In this document: one piece after another, positions 36,791 to 46,608 of the stretch
Layout of the letters: each line of letters opens with the position of its first letter
Position numbering within the stretch: the first letter of the stretch is position 1
NCBI GenBank assembly: GCA_009917695.1
Contig: JAACJG010000002.1
Span: 545,272 to 609,271 of the forward strand
DNA from: Candidatus Rifleibacterium amylolyticum
Lineage (GTDB): Bacteria; Muiribacteriota; Ozemobacteria; Ozemobacterales; Ozemobacteraceae
DNA: 64,000 bases
Direction of reading: 5' to 3'
Position numbers and translations under genes: made by a program
The notes under the pieces: model-generated
The model's database searches: none
The model's input: the letters and a program-made list of their open reading frames with translations, nothing else
Told to the model about the DNA's origin: nothing

Positions 36791-38107
36791 ATGGATCATG
36801 CAACCCTGAAGAAGCTGTTTCAGGATCGCGACAAGAGCGTCAGACTGTTCTGTCTGAAGTGCATGCTGCGCGATCGACTCGAAGATGTCGATGAGTATCT
36901 TCTCGAAGGTCTTCGCGACGGACGCCCGGAAGTTGTTGCTGCAGCCATGAAGGCTTCACGCCTGACAAGCAATCCTGAAGTGTTCGGCATGATCATCACC
37001 TATCTCGAATCGCCCAACACTATTCTGCGAAGCGAAGCTCTGCATGCAATGCACGGACGCAGCCAGCAGGCGATAAAAGCAGCGGTATGCGACTTTCTCA
37101 AGAACGAAGACGATCCTGCGCTTGTAGCGACTGGAATAAAAGTTATCGGATCTTTCCGCTCAGCCGAATTTGTGCCGTTGCTGAGGGCTTTTCTCAACTA
37201 CGCCGATGAACGTGTCAGGGCAAATGCCGTTGAGGCTATCGGCGACATCGACAATCCTGAAACCGTAGAAATTTTAAAGGTGCTGGTCGCCGACCGCAAT
37301 AACCGTGTTCGCGCCAATGCCATCAAAGCGCTCTGGGAGAGAGGCATCAGGTTCGGACTCAACACACTGCCCGAAGAACTGCGTTCTCCGAACACAAGAA
37401 AGCGGGCATCGGTAGCCTATATTCTCGGCGAAATCCAGGAAGATCGTTCTCTTGACCTTCTGGTCGGGCTGCTCAACGACATCTCACCGACAGTGCGCAA
37501 CCGCGCGGTTCTGAGCATCGGCAAGATCGGCTCTGCCCGCGTAATCAGCCAGCTCATCGATTCTTACATGCACGAAGACGAAAGCCATATCCGCGACGCC
37601 ATTGTCAAAACAGCTTTACAGCTGAATCAGGATCTTGCCATGGCAAGACTTACCGAAAAATTCAGCCGAGAAGAAAATGCCCGCATGCGCTCGATGTTAA
37701 TCAAGAGTCTTGGCCGCGCCGAAGATCACAAGTCGGTGGTCTTGCTGGCAAAAGCTTTGCGTGACAGCGATGCCAGAGTGAGAGCCAATGCTGTTGAGTC
37801 ACTGGGGCAGCTCAAAGACCAGCAGTATACCGACCTTCTTTTCCCGATGCTGAACGATTCAAACAACCGTGTGCGCAGTAATGCCGCAATGGCGTTGTGG
37901 AAGCTAGGAGGCACCGGTGCCGTGCTGACTCTCAAGCAGATGCTGCGCTCTTCTCATAAGCAGATGCGCTCTTCAGCGGCCTGGGCACTCGGAGAAATCG
38001 GCGCACTGCAGTTCAGCGACCTTCTACAGGATCTTACCAGTGACACTGACCCGGATGTTAGAAGATGTGCATTAAAAGCACTGGCAAAACTTTCAAAAAT
38101 AACTTAA
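36791..38107 (+). CDS. HEAT-repeat protein of the pilus operon
   Basis: Encodes 438 residues, almost all HEAT repeats of ~31 residues (FLNYADERVRANAVEAIGDI, LVADRNNRVRANAIKALWE, MLNDSNNRVRSNAAMALWKL). No signal peptide. It starts 5 bases after the pilP-like gene, so it belongs to the operon. It is a likely cytosolic scaffold for the pilus motor; this is inferred only from position. Confidence 0.85.
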   Translation: MDHATLKKLFQDRDKSVRLFCLKCMLRDRLEDVDEYLLEGLRDGRPEVVAAAMKASRLTSNPEVFGMIITYLESPNTILRSEALHAMHGRSQQAIKAAVCDFLKNEDDPALVATGIKVIGSFRSAEFVPLLRAFLNYADERVRANAVEAIGDIDNPETVEILKVLVADRNNRVRANAIKALWERGIRFGLNTLPEELRSPNTRKRASVAYILGEIQEDRSLDLLVGLLNDISPTVRNRAVLSIGKIGSARVISQLIDSYMHEDESHIRDAIVKTALQLNQDLAMARLTEKFSREENARMRSMLIKSLGRAEDHKSVVLLAKALRDSDARVRANAVESLGQLKDQQYTDLLFPMLNDSNNRVRSNAAMALWKLGGTGAVLTLKQMLRSSHKQMRSSAAWALGEIGALQFSDLLQDLTSDTDPDVRRCALKALAKLSKIT

Positions 38108-38145
38108 ACTGACAAGCGGTCATACTTGAAGGAAATGGGGAAGTC

Positions 38146-40731
38146 ATGAACCGCTTAAAATTCAAAACTGTTTTACTGCTCACAGCCCTTTCAGTGCTGG
38201 TGAGCCTTTCTGCTTTTGCGATATCAGACGAGGCCCGCGAGCTCAACCGAAAAGGCGAACTCGCGATAAACAGCGGGCACCATCAGGAAGCCGTTCAACA
38301 TCTGAAACAGGCGATGCAGCTTGAACCGGAATGGGCCGCTCCTTATTTCAATGCGGCCAAACTAATGCGTCTGCGCAATAATCGTGAAGAAATGACCAAA
38401 GCGACGCGCAAAGCCGTTGCTCTTGAACCCGGCAATGCTACTTATGTCGAAGCATACGTTAAGATCCTCAAAGAAGATCTTCAGGGTGCAGAAAAGGCTT
38501 CATCTCAGGCTGATATCAAGCGTCTGCGCGATGAAATTCTGCGGGTAGATCCCGGCAACCTTGACGTCGGGTTGCAGGTCGTTAACGAACTTTACAAGGG
38601 CGGCAACCTCGACAAGGCTTCAGACATGGCCGAAGAACTGCTCGAAAAGAATGCAGCCAGGCGCACCGATTACGCCTCAGAAAATATGGGCGAACTTTTT
38701 TACATTCTTGGCAACATCTCTCTGAAACGTAACAATCTTACCGAGGCGCGCAGTCATGCCGACAATGCCTCAAAGTATTCGATGGCCAAGCCTGACAGTG
38801 CCAAGCAGCTTATCGCCAAAATCCGCGAAGAACAGGAAGCTGCGGTAGCTCTGCTGCTGACACAGGCAAAAGAACAGTCCAGCTCAGGCAACACCGAAGG
38901 CGCTATCGCCACCCTCAAGCGGGCTGACGAAATCATTCCCAACAACGAATTAGTATTGCAGGAGCTGACCAAACTAACCAGTTCGCGCGACGCCAAAACC
39001 GCAATGGCTGAAGCAAGACAGCTGGTCAAGAACGGAAGCTGGCTGGAAGCGCGCGACATGCTCGAATACGTGGTTTCGGTCGAGCCCGGCAACAGCGAAG
39101 CGCAAAACCTGCTCAAACAGGCATCAGAAAAAGAGGACGCACTGATGAGAACTCTTGAGCGCCCCGGTCGCCTGCCGCGTTATTCCGAAGACAGAGCCGG
39201 ACTGGTCGAGGGTTATCTGCGCCGTGGCAAACAGTTTCTTGAAGCCGGCAACCAGAAGGACGCGATGATTTCATTCAATCGCGGCATGGCCATACTTGAA
39301 CTCGATTCAGGCCTCAAGCGTTTTGTTCCGCAATTTGAAAGCGAAATGAGCAAAATCAAGGCCGAAGATGACAAGAAGGAACTCTGGCGCAAGGGAGTCG
39401 AAGCACGTAATGCTTATGAATACGAAGACACCCTGAAATATCTCAGCCAGCTGCCACGCAACTACGACGTGCAACTACCCAGCCTGCTGGCAGAAGCCTA
39501 CTGGAAAACCGGTGATGAAGAGAAAGCGCTTGAACTGGCGCGCTACCAGCTGACAGTTCAACCCGAGAACAACCGCGCCAAGTTCATCATCGGCTCAATC
39601 AGCCTTGAAAACGGTGACAAAGAAGCGGCTTTCAACTACTTCACCGAAATCTACAATTCTGACCCCGATTATCCTGAACTAAAAGACAAATTGCTGCAAT
39701 CAAGCGCAGCCAAATGGAAGACAATATTTCCGATCCTGCTTCTGGTACTTCTGGCCTGGATCGCCTACGCTCTTTACAAATACCTGCCTGAATACAACAA
39801 AAACTCATCTCTGCGCAAAGCTCAGAGTTATCTCAAAAAAGAAATGCACGACGAATGTATCAGCGAGCTGGTCAAAATCAAAAGATTGCCGAATTTAACA
39901 CAATTCGACGGGGCTATGATCTCACGCATCCTGGCGCAGGCCTATCTCAAGAAGGGGATCTACGATCGCGCTATTGGTGAATGTAAACATCTCATCTCGA
40001 TCAGCCCCAAAGACGAAGAGGCCCACACCTGGCTGGGCTATGCCTATCTCGGGCGCCGTATGCTCTCGCCGGAAAGCCTGCCGGAGCTGCTGAACCTCTA
40101 CCAGAAAGACCCGCGCAACATAGCTCTGGTATCCCTGCTTGGTTCACATTACACACAGTCGAAAAACATCTCTGAAGATGGCATAAAGATTCTTGAACAG
40201 TGGCTGAACCTTGACCCCAACAACCCCGAGGTGTTAAAGCCTCTTGGCCGCTATTACCTCAAAAAGAACCGCAGCGATGACAAAGCCATGAAGGTTTTCC
40301 AGAAAATGATGGAATACGGCTCACCCGAAGCAGAATTCCTGCTTGGTGTTGCCAAGATACATCTCAAACTCAGACAGTTCGACAGCTGCCTGCAGCTCTG
40401 CGAACAGGTTATAAATGGCGATGTCAACAATGAACTGGTTCATTCAGTATTGCGCGAAGCCTATCATAAACAGAATCGGCTCAATGAACTGCTCGACATC
40501 TATGGCAATTTTCTGCAGAACAACCCCTACAATGTTGCCTTTCAGAATGGCCTGAAAGACGCCCAGAAACTGGCAAGCCAGGATGCCGCCAAACGCAGCC
40601 AGAGCCCTTCTGCCGGCAATCAGCCGGTTCCCGCAGAAGTGGCCCAGGATCAGGTAGTCTGCCCAAACTGCCAGCAGGTTAATTCGTCGCAGGATTACTG
40701 CTGTCAGAGCTGCGGGCAAAATCTTGTCTGA
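38146..40731 (+). CDS. Membrane-spanning TPR protein with C-terminal zinc ribbon
   Basis: Encodes 861 residues. A signal peptide or anchor (MNRLKFKTVLLLTALSVLVS...) precedes ~490 residues of TPR-like helices. One membrane helix at about 526-547 (IFPILLLVLLAWIAYALYKYL) is followed by a second TPR block (about 555-815). The last ~24 residues are a zinc ribbon with two Cys pairs, CPNC and CQSC. If the N-terminal segment is cleaved or anchored, the first TPR block is periplasmic and the second with the ribbon is cytoplasmic. Family unknown; the next gene has the same architecture. Confidence 0.8.
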   Translation: MNRLKFKTVLLLTALSVLVSLSAFAISDEARELNRKGELAINSGHHQEAVQHLKQAMQLEPEWAAPYFNAAKLMRLRNNREEMTKATRKAVALEPGNATYVEAYVKILKEDLQGAEKASSQADIKRLRDEILRVDPGNLDVGLQVVNELYKGGNLDKASDMAEELLEKNAARRTDYASENMGELFYILGNISLKRNNLTEARSHADNASKYSMAKPDSAKQLIAKIREEQEAAVALLLTQAKEQSSSGNTEGAIATLKRADEIIPNNELVLQELTKLTSSRDAKTAMAEARQLVKNGSWLEARDMLEYVVSVEPGNSEAQNLLKQASEKEDALMRTLERPGRLPRYSEDRAGLVEGYLRRGKQFLEAGNQKDAMISFNRGMAILELDSGLKRFVPQFESEMSKIKAEDDKKELWRKGVEARNAYEYEDTLKYLSQLPRNYDVQLPSLLAEAYWKTGDEEKALELARYQLTVQPENNRAKFIIGSISLENGDKEAAFNYFTEIYNSDPDYPELKDKLLQSSAAKWKTIFPILLLVLLAWIAYALYKYLPEYNKNSSLRKAQSYLKKEMHDECISELVKIKRLPNLTQFDGAMISRILAQAYLKKGIYDRAIGECKHLISISPKDEEAHTWLGYAYLGRRMLSPESLPELLNLYQKDPRNIALVSLLGSHYTQSKNISEDGIKILEQWLNLDPNNPEVLKPLGRYYLKKNRSDDKAMKVFQKMMEYGSPEAEFLLGVAKIHLKLRQFDSCLQLCEQVINGDVNNELVHSVLREAYHKQNRLNELLDIYGNFLQNNPYNVAFQNGLKDAQKLASQDAAKRSQSPSAGNQPVPAEVAQDQVVCPNCQQVNSSQDYCCQSCGQNLV

Positions 40732-40787
40732 GGAAATTACCCCTGAATAACATTCGAGTTAAGATATTATCAGGCAGAATCATCAGC

Positions 40788-43700
40788 ATGATGATTCTTT
40801 GTCTGCTATTGAGCCTGACAGCTCAAGCGCCGGCACAATCAATCAGCTCAGAAGAGAGCTATGCCACTCTGCGCAAGTTTCTCAGTGCCCGCATGTATGG
40901 AGAAGCCTATCTTGAGCTGATTCGCATGGAAATGGCCAAAGACGAGTTCGACCCAAAGCTGGAGAAATTGCGAAAAGACCTGCTCGAGCGAACTCGCGAA
41001 CGCATGACCAAGCAAAGTCGGGTAAGTCCTGACGACCCGACGATTTTCATCATACTTGCCGACATAAGCTTTCATGAGGGCAAGCTGGAAGAAGCGTCGA
41101 TGCACGCTACCCGGGCGCTCCAGAACAAGGGCGGACCAACAGCGAACTATGTTTTTGCCAAAATATTGTTCCGCCGCGGCAACCTGGCTCAGGCTTTCGA
41201 TCAGATGGCCAGTGTTCTCGAGCATCTTCCCGATTCACCGGTGGTATTCGAAGATTTTCAGTTTCTCTATTCATGCAAGACTTACGGAATAGCCACAGCC
41301 CGCAAACTCAGCAAAAACACGAATTTTATCCGGCGGGCCACACCGGTGGCCGGCGATGCCAGTCTGCCCAAAATACCCGAGAGCCCTTTTGAAAATGACC
41401 CGACTGCTGTCTCTACGGCAATGCTGGCTGAAACAATGACCGAACCAGATACTTCCACAGCTGCCGACTACGCTATTGCCGACGAAGATACGGGTGAAGA
41501 ACCGCTGCCCGACGACCCCGACAATGTCGGCGAAGCTGGAGAAGAGCCGGCGGAAGACGATGACACAGGCTTTGACGAACCAGACACAGATACTGATGGT
41601 GACAACGTCGATAACGGCGAAGACACTATTGCTGACCGACCGGTACCTGAACCGCCACCGGCAAAAGTACAAGAGCCGGAGCGAGACCCTGAGCTTGAAA
41701 AGATGCAGAAGGCAGAATACTGGCTCAAGCAGGCTGAAGCGCAATTTGACAACCGCAATTATGATGATGCCAAAAACAATCTCGAAAGAGCAGTAGAGTT
41801 TTACCCGGAAGTCCAGGGCCAGGTCGAGATTCGAGATAAACTCAATAAAAAATTCGATCTTTTCAAACGCTACCGTGAGGCAGAAGACCTGTACAAACTC
41901 GAAAAATATGATCAGGCGCTGCCAACCCTGATAGAAGCATGGAAAGAAGAGCCTGATCGGTTTAAAGAAGCCCCCTTTTATATCGGCAAATGTTATATTC
42001 TGAAGCCTGAGCCTGAGCTCGACAAAGCGCTTCAAAATCTCGACATAGTGCTAAAAAACCCCGGTCTTGATCCGCTGTTCAGACGCGACATTGAATGGAC
42101 GCGCATGGAACTTCTTTATGCGCTCGAAAAATACGAACAGGCTGACGCAATACTTCAGGATTTCCGCAAAAAGGAAGAGGCTTTTGCCAAAAATCAGCCA
42201 AATTTCACCGACCTGCGCATAGGACTTTTTTATCATCTCAACCAGATGTGGGTGCATATCGGGCTTGGTATTTTTGCTCTGCTGTTCTTGACCGTTTTCA
42301 TGCTACAGCTGGTGCCGGCAATAACCCTCTCGTTGTCTGATCCACTCAAGAGCGCCAAATACTCTTTTGACAAGCAGAGATACGACAAGGTTGTCGGAAT
42401 AGTCGAAAAGGCGCTGCTGAAAAAACAGCCTGTCCAGATAGAACGTGAACTTATCGAGATTCTTGTAAAGACTCATTTTGAGCTGAAAAACTACGTGCGC
42501 TGCCAGGAAAATGCCCGCCTGCTGCTTGAGAAGTTTCCGACTAACAATGTAGCCTGGGGCTATCTGGCAAAGGCTTCTATGGCCTGCAACGACACATCCA
42601 GCGAAGCAATTGCAATGTATGAAACCATTTACAAGGATAACCCCGCTAAAACCGAATATCTGCCAGTTCTCGGCCGACATTATGCCGAAACTCGCAACTA
42701 CACAGTAGAAGCGATGGGAATTCTTACCACCTGCTACCAGAGCGGGATTCGCGAACCAGCAATAGTGCTGGCGCTTGCCCATGGCTATGTGCAAAACCGC
42801 ACCATGGGCAGCGAGGTAATCACCATCCTCGAAGAAGCACTTAAACTTAAAGATCTCGTCGAGTTTCGCGAACTGCTGGCCCGCAATTATTCAAAGGCCA
42901 GCCGGTTTTCAGATGCAGCCCGGGAATGTATCAAAGTTCTCAACGAGAATATCAACAACATGGGCATTCACGTGGTCTACACATCGTCGATGAAAAAACT
43001 GAAAATGCTCGACGAGGCTGTTGCGCAATATCAGGATTTCATGCAGAGATACCCCGGCAACGAGCAACTCGGAGAAATATTGACAGGTCTTAAGAAAGAT
43101 GCCGCAGAATATGGCGGCGAAAGTGGTGAGTTCGTTCCAGAAATTCCTGATGAACTGCCAATGCCGGATCTTCCCGATACAGATGGGGCTGGCAACCTGG
43201 CAGCAGCAGATATCGACATCGAGAATTTTGTCGAACCGCCGCCAGAGGGCTTTGAAACTGACGATTCAACTGATATTCCAATCCCTGACTTTCTCAAGGA
43301 TACTTTACAACCAGAACCTGCCGCCAGCGCAACCGGACCTTCACCAAAAGCCGACGCAAAACCGGCGCAGAAACACACCGAACTGCCAACTCTTGACCCC
43401 TTTGCGGAAAGTGACTCGTTCCTTGACGAACTGGCAGGCGAACTGCCGGCTGAACTGGGCGGAGAATCGACAGAAAGCGATATCGATAACTTTGCAGCGC
43501 GCAACATGGTCAGCGAAGAAGACCTGATGGCAAAACAGAAGCCAGAGCCGCCGGCAGAAAAGCCAATGCAGCAGCCGGTTGCGCCCAGGCAGGAATCGGC
43601 GCCGCCGCCTTCCAAACCTGCCGTAAAGAGTGCGCCAGCCTCTCAGCATAATTTATCTCTGGCAAGAGAGAAGGCTCAGCGCGGAAAATGGGATGAAGTA

Positions 43701-44006
43701 ATCGAAATTCTCAGCCCGGACTTCGCATCTAGCCGTGACAAAGATGTGGGGGTGCTGCTGGCGAGTGCCATGTTACAGAAGAACAGCCCGGTGATGGCGA
43801 TGGAGATACTCGAAACTCTTGATTTCGACCCTGAAATCATGACAGAGAATATCAAAAGCGTTCTTTATCGCACCGGAGTGGCACTTGAAGAAGCAAAGAA
43901 GTATCAGGAAGCGCTCAAGATGTACGATATGATCTGTAACGTCGATATCAATTACAAAGATACTTTCGACCGCTCTGACAAGATATACAGCCGAAAACAG
44001 GATTAA
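40788..44006 (+). CDS. Very large membrane-spanning TPR protein
   Basis: Encodes 1072 residues if ATG 40788 is used. An in-frame CTG at 40743, eight bases after GAGGA, would add the basic stretch LNNIRVKILSGRIIS in front of the hydrophobic signal and fits a signal peptide better. TPR-like helices (about 20-190) are followed by a strongly acidic linker (about 205-295), more TPRs, a membrane helix (about 488-510, IGLGIFALLFLTVFMLQLV), a second TPR block (about 525-760), a Pro/Glu-rich linker and a last helical block (about 950-1072). It is a paralogue in architecture of the preceding protein. Role unknown. Confidence 0.8.
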   Translation: MMILCLLLSLTAQAPAQSISSEESYATLRKFLSARMYGEAYLELIRMEMAKDEFDPKLEKLRKDLLERTRERMTKQSRVSPDDPTIFIILADISFHEGKLEEASMHATRALQNKGGPTANYVFAKILFRRGNLAQAFDQMASVLEHLPDSPVVFEDFQFLYSCKTYGIATARKLSKNTNFIRRATPVAGDASLPKIPESPFENDPTAVSTAMLAETMTEPDTSTAADYAIADEDTGEEPLPDDPDNVGEAGEEPAEDDDTGFDEPDTDTDGDNVDNGEDTIADRPVPEPPPAKVQEPERDPELEKMQKAEYWLKQAEAQFDNRNYDDAKNNLERAVEFYPEVQGQVEIRDKLNKKFDLFKRYREAEDLYKLEKYDQALPTLIEAWKEEPDRFKEAPFYIGKCYILKPEPELDKALQNLDIVLKNPGLDPLFRRDIEWTRMELLYALEKYEQADAILQDFRKKEEAFAKNQPNFTDLRIGLFYHLNQMWVHIGLGIFALLFLTVFMLQLVPAITLSLSDPLKSAKYSFDKQRYDKVVGIVEKALLKKQPVQIERELIEILVKTHFELKNYVRCQENARLLLEKFPTNNVAWGYLAKASMACNDTSSEAIAMYETIYKDNPAKTEYLPVLGRHYAETRNYTVEAMGILTTCYQSGIREPAIVLALAHGYVQNRTMGSEVITILEEALKLKDLVEFRELLARNYSKASRFSDAARECIKVLNENINNMGIHVVYTSSMKKLKMLDEAVAQYQDFMQRYPGNEQLGEILTGLKKDAAEYGGESGEFVPEIPDELPMPDLPDTDGAGNLAAADIDIENFVEPPPEGFETDDSTDIPIPDFLKDTLQPEPAASATGPSPKADAKPAQKHTELPTLDPFAESDSFLDELAGELPAELGGESTESDIDNFAARNMVSEEDLMAKQKPEPPAEKPMQQPVAPRQESAPPPSKPAVKSAPASQHNLSLAREKAQRGKWDEVIEILSPDFASSRDKDVGVLLASAMLQKNSPVMAMEILETLDFDPEIMTENIKSVLYRTGVALEEAKKYQEALKMYDMICNVDINYKDTFDRSDKIYSRKQD

Positions 44007-44013
44007 CAGCGAA

Positions 44014-44583
44014 CTAGAATTTGCCCATCAGCAGTTCGCATTGCAGGGCCAGCCCCTCGATTCGGACGCCGGTAGCTCCGGCAAAAGTGTAGCCGACGCC
44101 AAATTCGAGCACAATGTGCCGTGTCATCGGCAATACGCCGAGAATCATCGGTTCAAACCAGGTAAACGAACCTTTTGTTCTGACCAGACCGCCCGTGCTG
44201 GTGCGCAGTTTATAATTGCCGCCGCCCAGGGTGGCCCGCCACTTTACCCGGGCATCTTCTCGAAATGAGTCTTCGAGAGTCAGACCCGCCATGTCGAGAT
44301 TGAATTCGAGCGCACGACCGGTAAGCGTACCTGTGGTATAGATCAGACCGAGTTCAGGGTCACGCAAACGCCCGCCAAAAAAGCGAACGCCCCAAAGCGT
44401 CATGTCGCCACCAAAATTATCCTGTGCACTTATCTGCTTGTATTTAACCACTGGTCCGATACCACCGGTAAAGTCCATGCCCTGCGGGCGCTTTTCCATG
44501 AGCAATGTCGGACCGGTAGCCGCCTGGCAGGCTGTTAGTAGCATTACCATTAAAGTCAGCAGAAGCAGAGTTTTGTTATTCAT
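44014..44583 (-). CDS. Putative outer-membrane lipoprotein
   Basis: Encodes 189 residues with a lipoprotein signal (MNNKTLLLLTLMVMLLTAC; lipobox LLTAC, Cys 19). The mature part has amphipathic beta-strand patterns (LWGVRFFGGRL, LELGVGYTF-like segments near the end, LQCELLMG) suggesting a small beta-barrel or beta-rich fold. I do not recognise a family. It lies convergent to the large TPR gene and divergent from the ABC/PspA cluster. Confidence 0.7.
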   Translation of the reverse strand: MNNKTLLLLTLMVMLLTACQAATGPTLLMEKRPQGMDFTGGIGPVVKYKQISAQDNFGGDMTLWGVRFFGGRLRDPELGLIYTTGTLTGRALEFNLDMAGLTLEDSFREDARVKWRATLGGGNYKLRTSTGGLVRTKGSFTWFEPMILGVLPMTRHIVLEFGVGYTFAGATGVRIEGLALQCELLMGKF

Positions 44584-44729
44584 AACTCAGCCTATCGGCA
44601 GCTTCGCAAGGATTTTTCACACTGCATCGGCAAGCCACTGCTGCGAATTCTTTTTTTAGGGCAGTAATGTCAGATCGAGTTGCAGCCGTACCCTGAGCTG
44701 TTCTTATCCTGTGCTCGAAAAAGGTTGAT

Positions 44730-44757
44730 TTGCCATGGTAGTTATCGTTATTATAAT
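44730..44757 (+). promoter_or_regulatory. Promoter of the ABC/PspA/AAA cluster
   Basis: TTGCCA (44730-44735), a 16-base spacer and perfect TATAAT (44752-44757) lie 67 bases upstream of the first gene's ATG, which has a GGAGG ribosome site. I saw no other strong promoter inside the cluster. Confidence 0.6.
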
Positions 44758-44824
44758 AGTTTCTGATACATTTGCACCTGGTAAATAATTCCAGTCACAA
44801 TCACAATCAGGCAGGAGGATGTAA

Positions 44825-46588
44825 ATGAGCAACGACATCGGCCCAACTCCGCTGGGCAAGTTCGTTATGTTTCTGTTCGTCATCGGCTGCATTTTTGCAG
44901 CAGCCGTATCATTTTCGCCAGAGCTCAAAGAAAAGATTTTTGGCGGCTCTGCGGCAGGCGATCCGGGCTCTCAGACCGCCAGTTCTAAAACCGGCAGTTC
45001 TCCGGCCACCGGCGGCGACAAGGTAACCGTCGAAGCCCCGGACACCGCTGGCGTCACCACGGTTCAGGAATACACCTACGTGCCACGTGAAACTTTGCCG
45101 CCGGTAAGCGGCGTATCGGGTTACAAATGGGACGAAAAAGAAAAAATCGTGGTTTTTCCGATCAACGTCTGGTTTGGCTGGCTTCCAATTATCGCTGCCA
45201 ACAACGGCTTTGCCCCAAATGAAGACAGCGTTTTCTTCAAAAAATACGGTTTCAAGGTCAACCTCAAGCTGATCGACGATCCGATAGTGGCTCGCGACGC
45301 ATTTGCCGCCGGAGAATCGCACATTCTCTGGGGTACACTCGACATGATCGCGCTGTTTTCTCCGTCTCTGATGCGCGACAGCCGCACAGCGCCCCGAGTA
45401 TTTCAACAGATCGACTGGTCAAGCGGCGGCGACGGCATTGTAGTCCGCGGCAACATCAGGTCGGTAAAGGATCTGGCCGGCAAAACCATTGTTTATGCCC
45501 AGAACAGCCCGTCGCAGTATTTCATTACCAACCTGCTGATCAACGCTGGTATTCCTCTGAACAAAGTTGAGCACCGCTACACTTCGACCGCTTTCGAAGC
45601 TGCCGCGGCCTTTGTTGCCGATAAAAGCATTCATGCCTGCGTCAGCTGGGCCCCCGATATCTACACAATCCCGGAAAAGATAGCCGGCACTCAGATTCTG
45701 ACTACAACTGCCGAAGCGAATCGTCTGATCGCAGACGTCTGGGCTGCCCGCGCTGACTTTGCCAAAGACCACCCTGATATCATCGAAGGCCTGGTCGCCG
45801 GCATTTTCGAAGGCATGAGCATGCTCAAAAACCAGACAACCAAGACCAAGGCCTTTCAACACATGGCCGAAGGTTACGGTATGAAAATCGACGATATCAT
45901 GTCGATGGAGCAGGACGCGTTCATCACCAATTTCGCCGAGAATCAGAACTTCTTTCTCAACCGCAACAGCCCGACCAACTTCGAGCGCACCTGGAAAAAT
46001 ATAATTCATGTCTATCGTGAGCTGGGCCTGATCGGAACGCCAGTCAGGTTCGACGAAGTCGTCGATTTTTCGGTCATCAAAAAGTTTGCTGATAAAAACA
46101 TGTTTCCTGACCAGAAAGAGGTTCAGGTCGCCCGCTTTGTTTCGACCAGCTACAAAAAAGTGTCAGCCGAAGCCCCGGTACTTACTCAAACTGTCAGAAT
46201 CAACTTCTATCCCAATTCTGACAACATTTATGAACCCGAGCATAACGAATTCGGCCAGCCGATCGCCAATACTCTTTATGATCCGAGTGTAGACGCAACT
46301 CTCGAAAAGATTGCGCGCATGGTCGGACAGTATGAGCGCGCGCAGGTAGCCATTGTTGGGCACACCGACAGCTCTATGAAAGGGAAAGTGCCTGAAAAAG
46401 CGGTTAAAGACCTCTCCAACGATCGCGCCAGATCGGTGCGCGACGCGCTGGTTCGCAAATACAAGTTTTCTGCCAACAAGTTCGTCGTCGAAGGCAAAGG
46501 CTGGAACGAGCCGGCCGACACCTCTGATCCACTCAATCAGGCGCTCAATCGAAGAGTTGAAATTCAGGTATTCACCCCGGAAAAATAA
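44825..46588 (+). CDS. Membrane-anchored solute-binding protein fused to OmpA domain
   Basis: Encodes 587 residues. One N-terminal helix (about 12-31, LGKFVMFLFVIGCIFAAAVSF) without a signal cleavage motif anchors it in the inner membrane, followed by a Gly/Ser-rich linker. Residues ~105-430 are a NitT/TauT/NMT1-type periplasmic binding protein (VVFPINVWFGWLPIIAAN, LWGTLDMIALF, VYAQNSPSQYFITNLLI). Residues ~450-587 are an OmpA-type peptidoglycan-binding domain (VAIVGHTDSSMKG at about 508, LSNDRARSVRDALV, NRRVEIQVF). Substrate unknown. The second copy is encoded two genes downstream. Confidence 0.9.
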   Translation: MSNDIGPTPLGKFVMFLFVIGCIFAAAVSFSPELKEKIFGGSAAGDPGSQTASSKTGSSPATGGDKVTVEAPDTAGVTTVQEYTYVPRETLPPVSGVSGYKWDEKEKIVVFPINVWFGWLPIIAANNGFAPNEDSVFFKKYGFKVNLKLIDDPIVARDAFAAGESHILWGTLDMIALFSPSLMRDSRTAPRVFQQIDWSSGGDGIVVRGNIRSVKDLAGKTIVYAQNSPSQYFITNLLINAGIPLNKVEHRYTSTAFEAAAAFVADKSIHACVSWAPDIYTIPEKIAGTQILTTTAEANRLIADVWAARADFAKDHPDIIEGLVAGIFEGMSMLKNQTTKTKAFQHMAEGYGMKIDDIMSMEQDAFITNFAENQNFFLNRNSPTNFERTWKNIIHVYRELGLIGTPVRFDEVVDFSVIKKFADKNMFPDQKEVQVARFVSTSYKKVSAEAPVLTQTVRINFYPNSDNIYEPEHNEFGQPIANTLYDPSVDATLEKIARMVGQYERAQVAIVGHTDSSMKGKVPEKAVKDLSNDRARSVRDALVRKYKFSANKFVVEGKGWNEPADTSDPLNQALNRRVEIQVFTPEK

Positions 46589-46608
46589 GACGCATAAGGA
46601 GTCTGTTT

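Noticed and set aside
41450..41640. Acidic low-complexity stretch as a DNA repeat or recombination site
   Set aside because: The repeats are Asp/Glu codons of a linker within the TPR protein; there is no regular DNA period or flanking repeat.
41271..42035. Open frame of 254 codons on the minus strand
   Set aside because: It is antisense to the large TPR gene in its acidic linker; the hydrophobic look is a by-product of Asp/Glu codons read in reverse.
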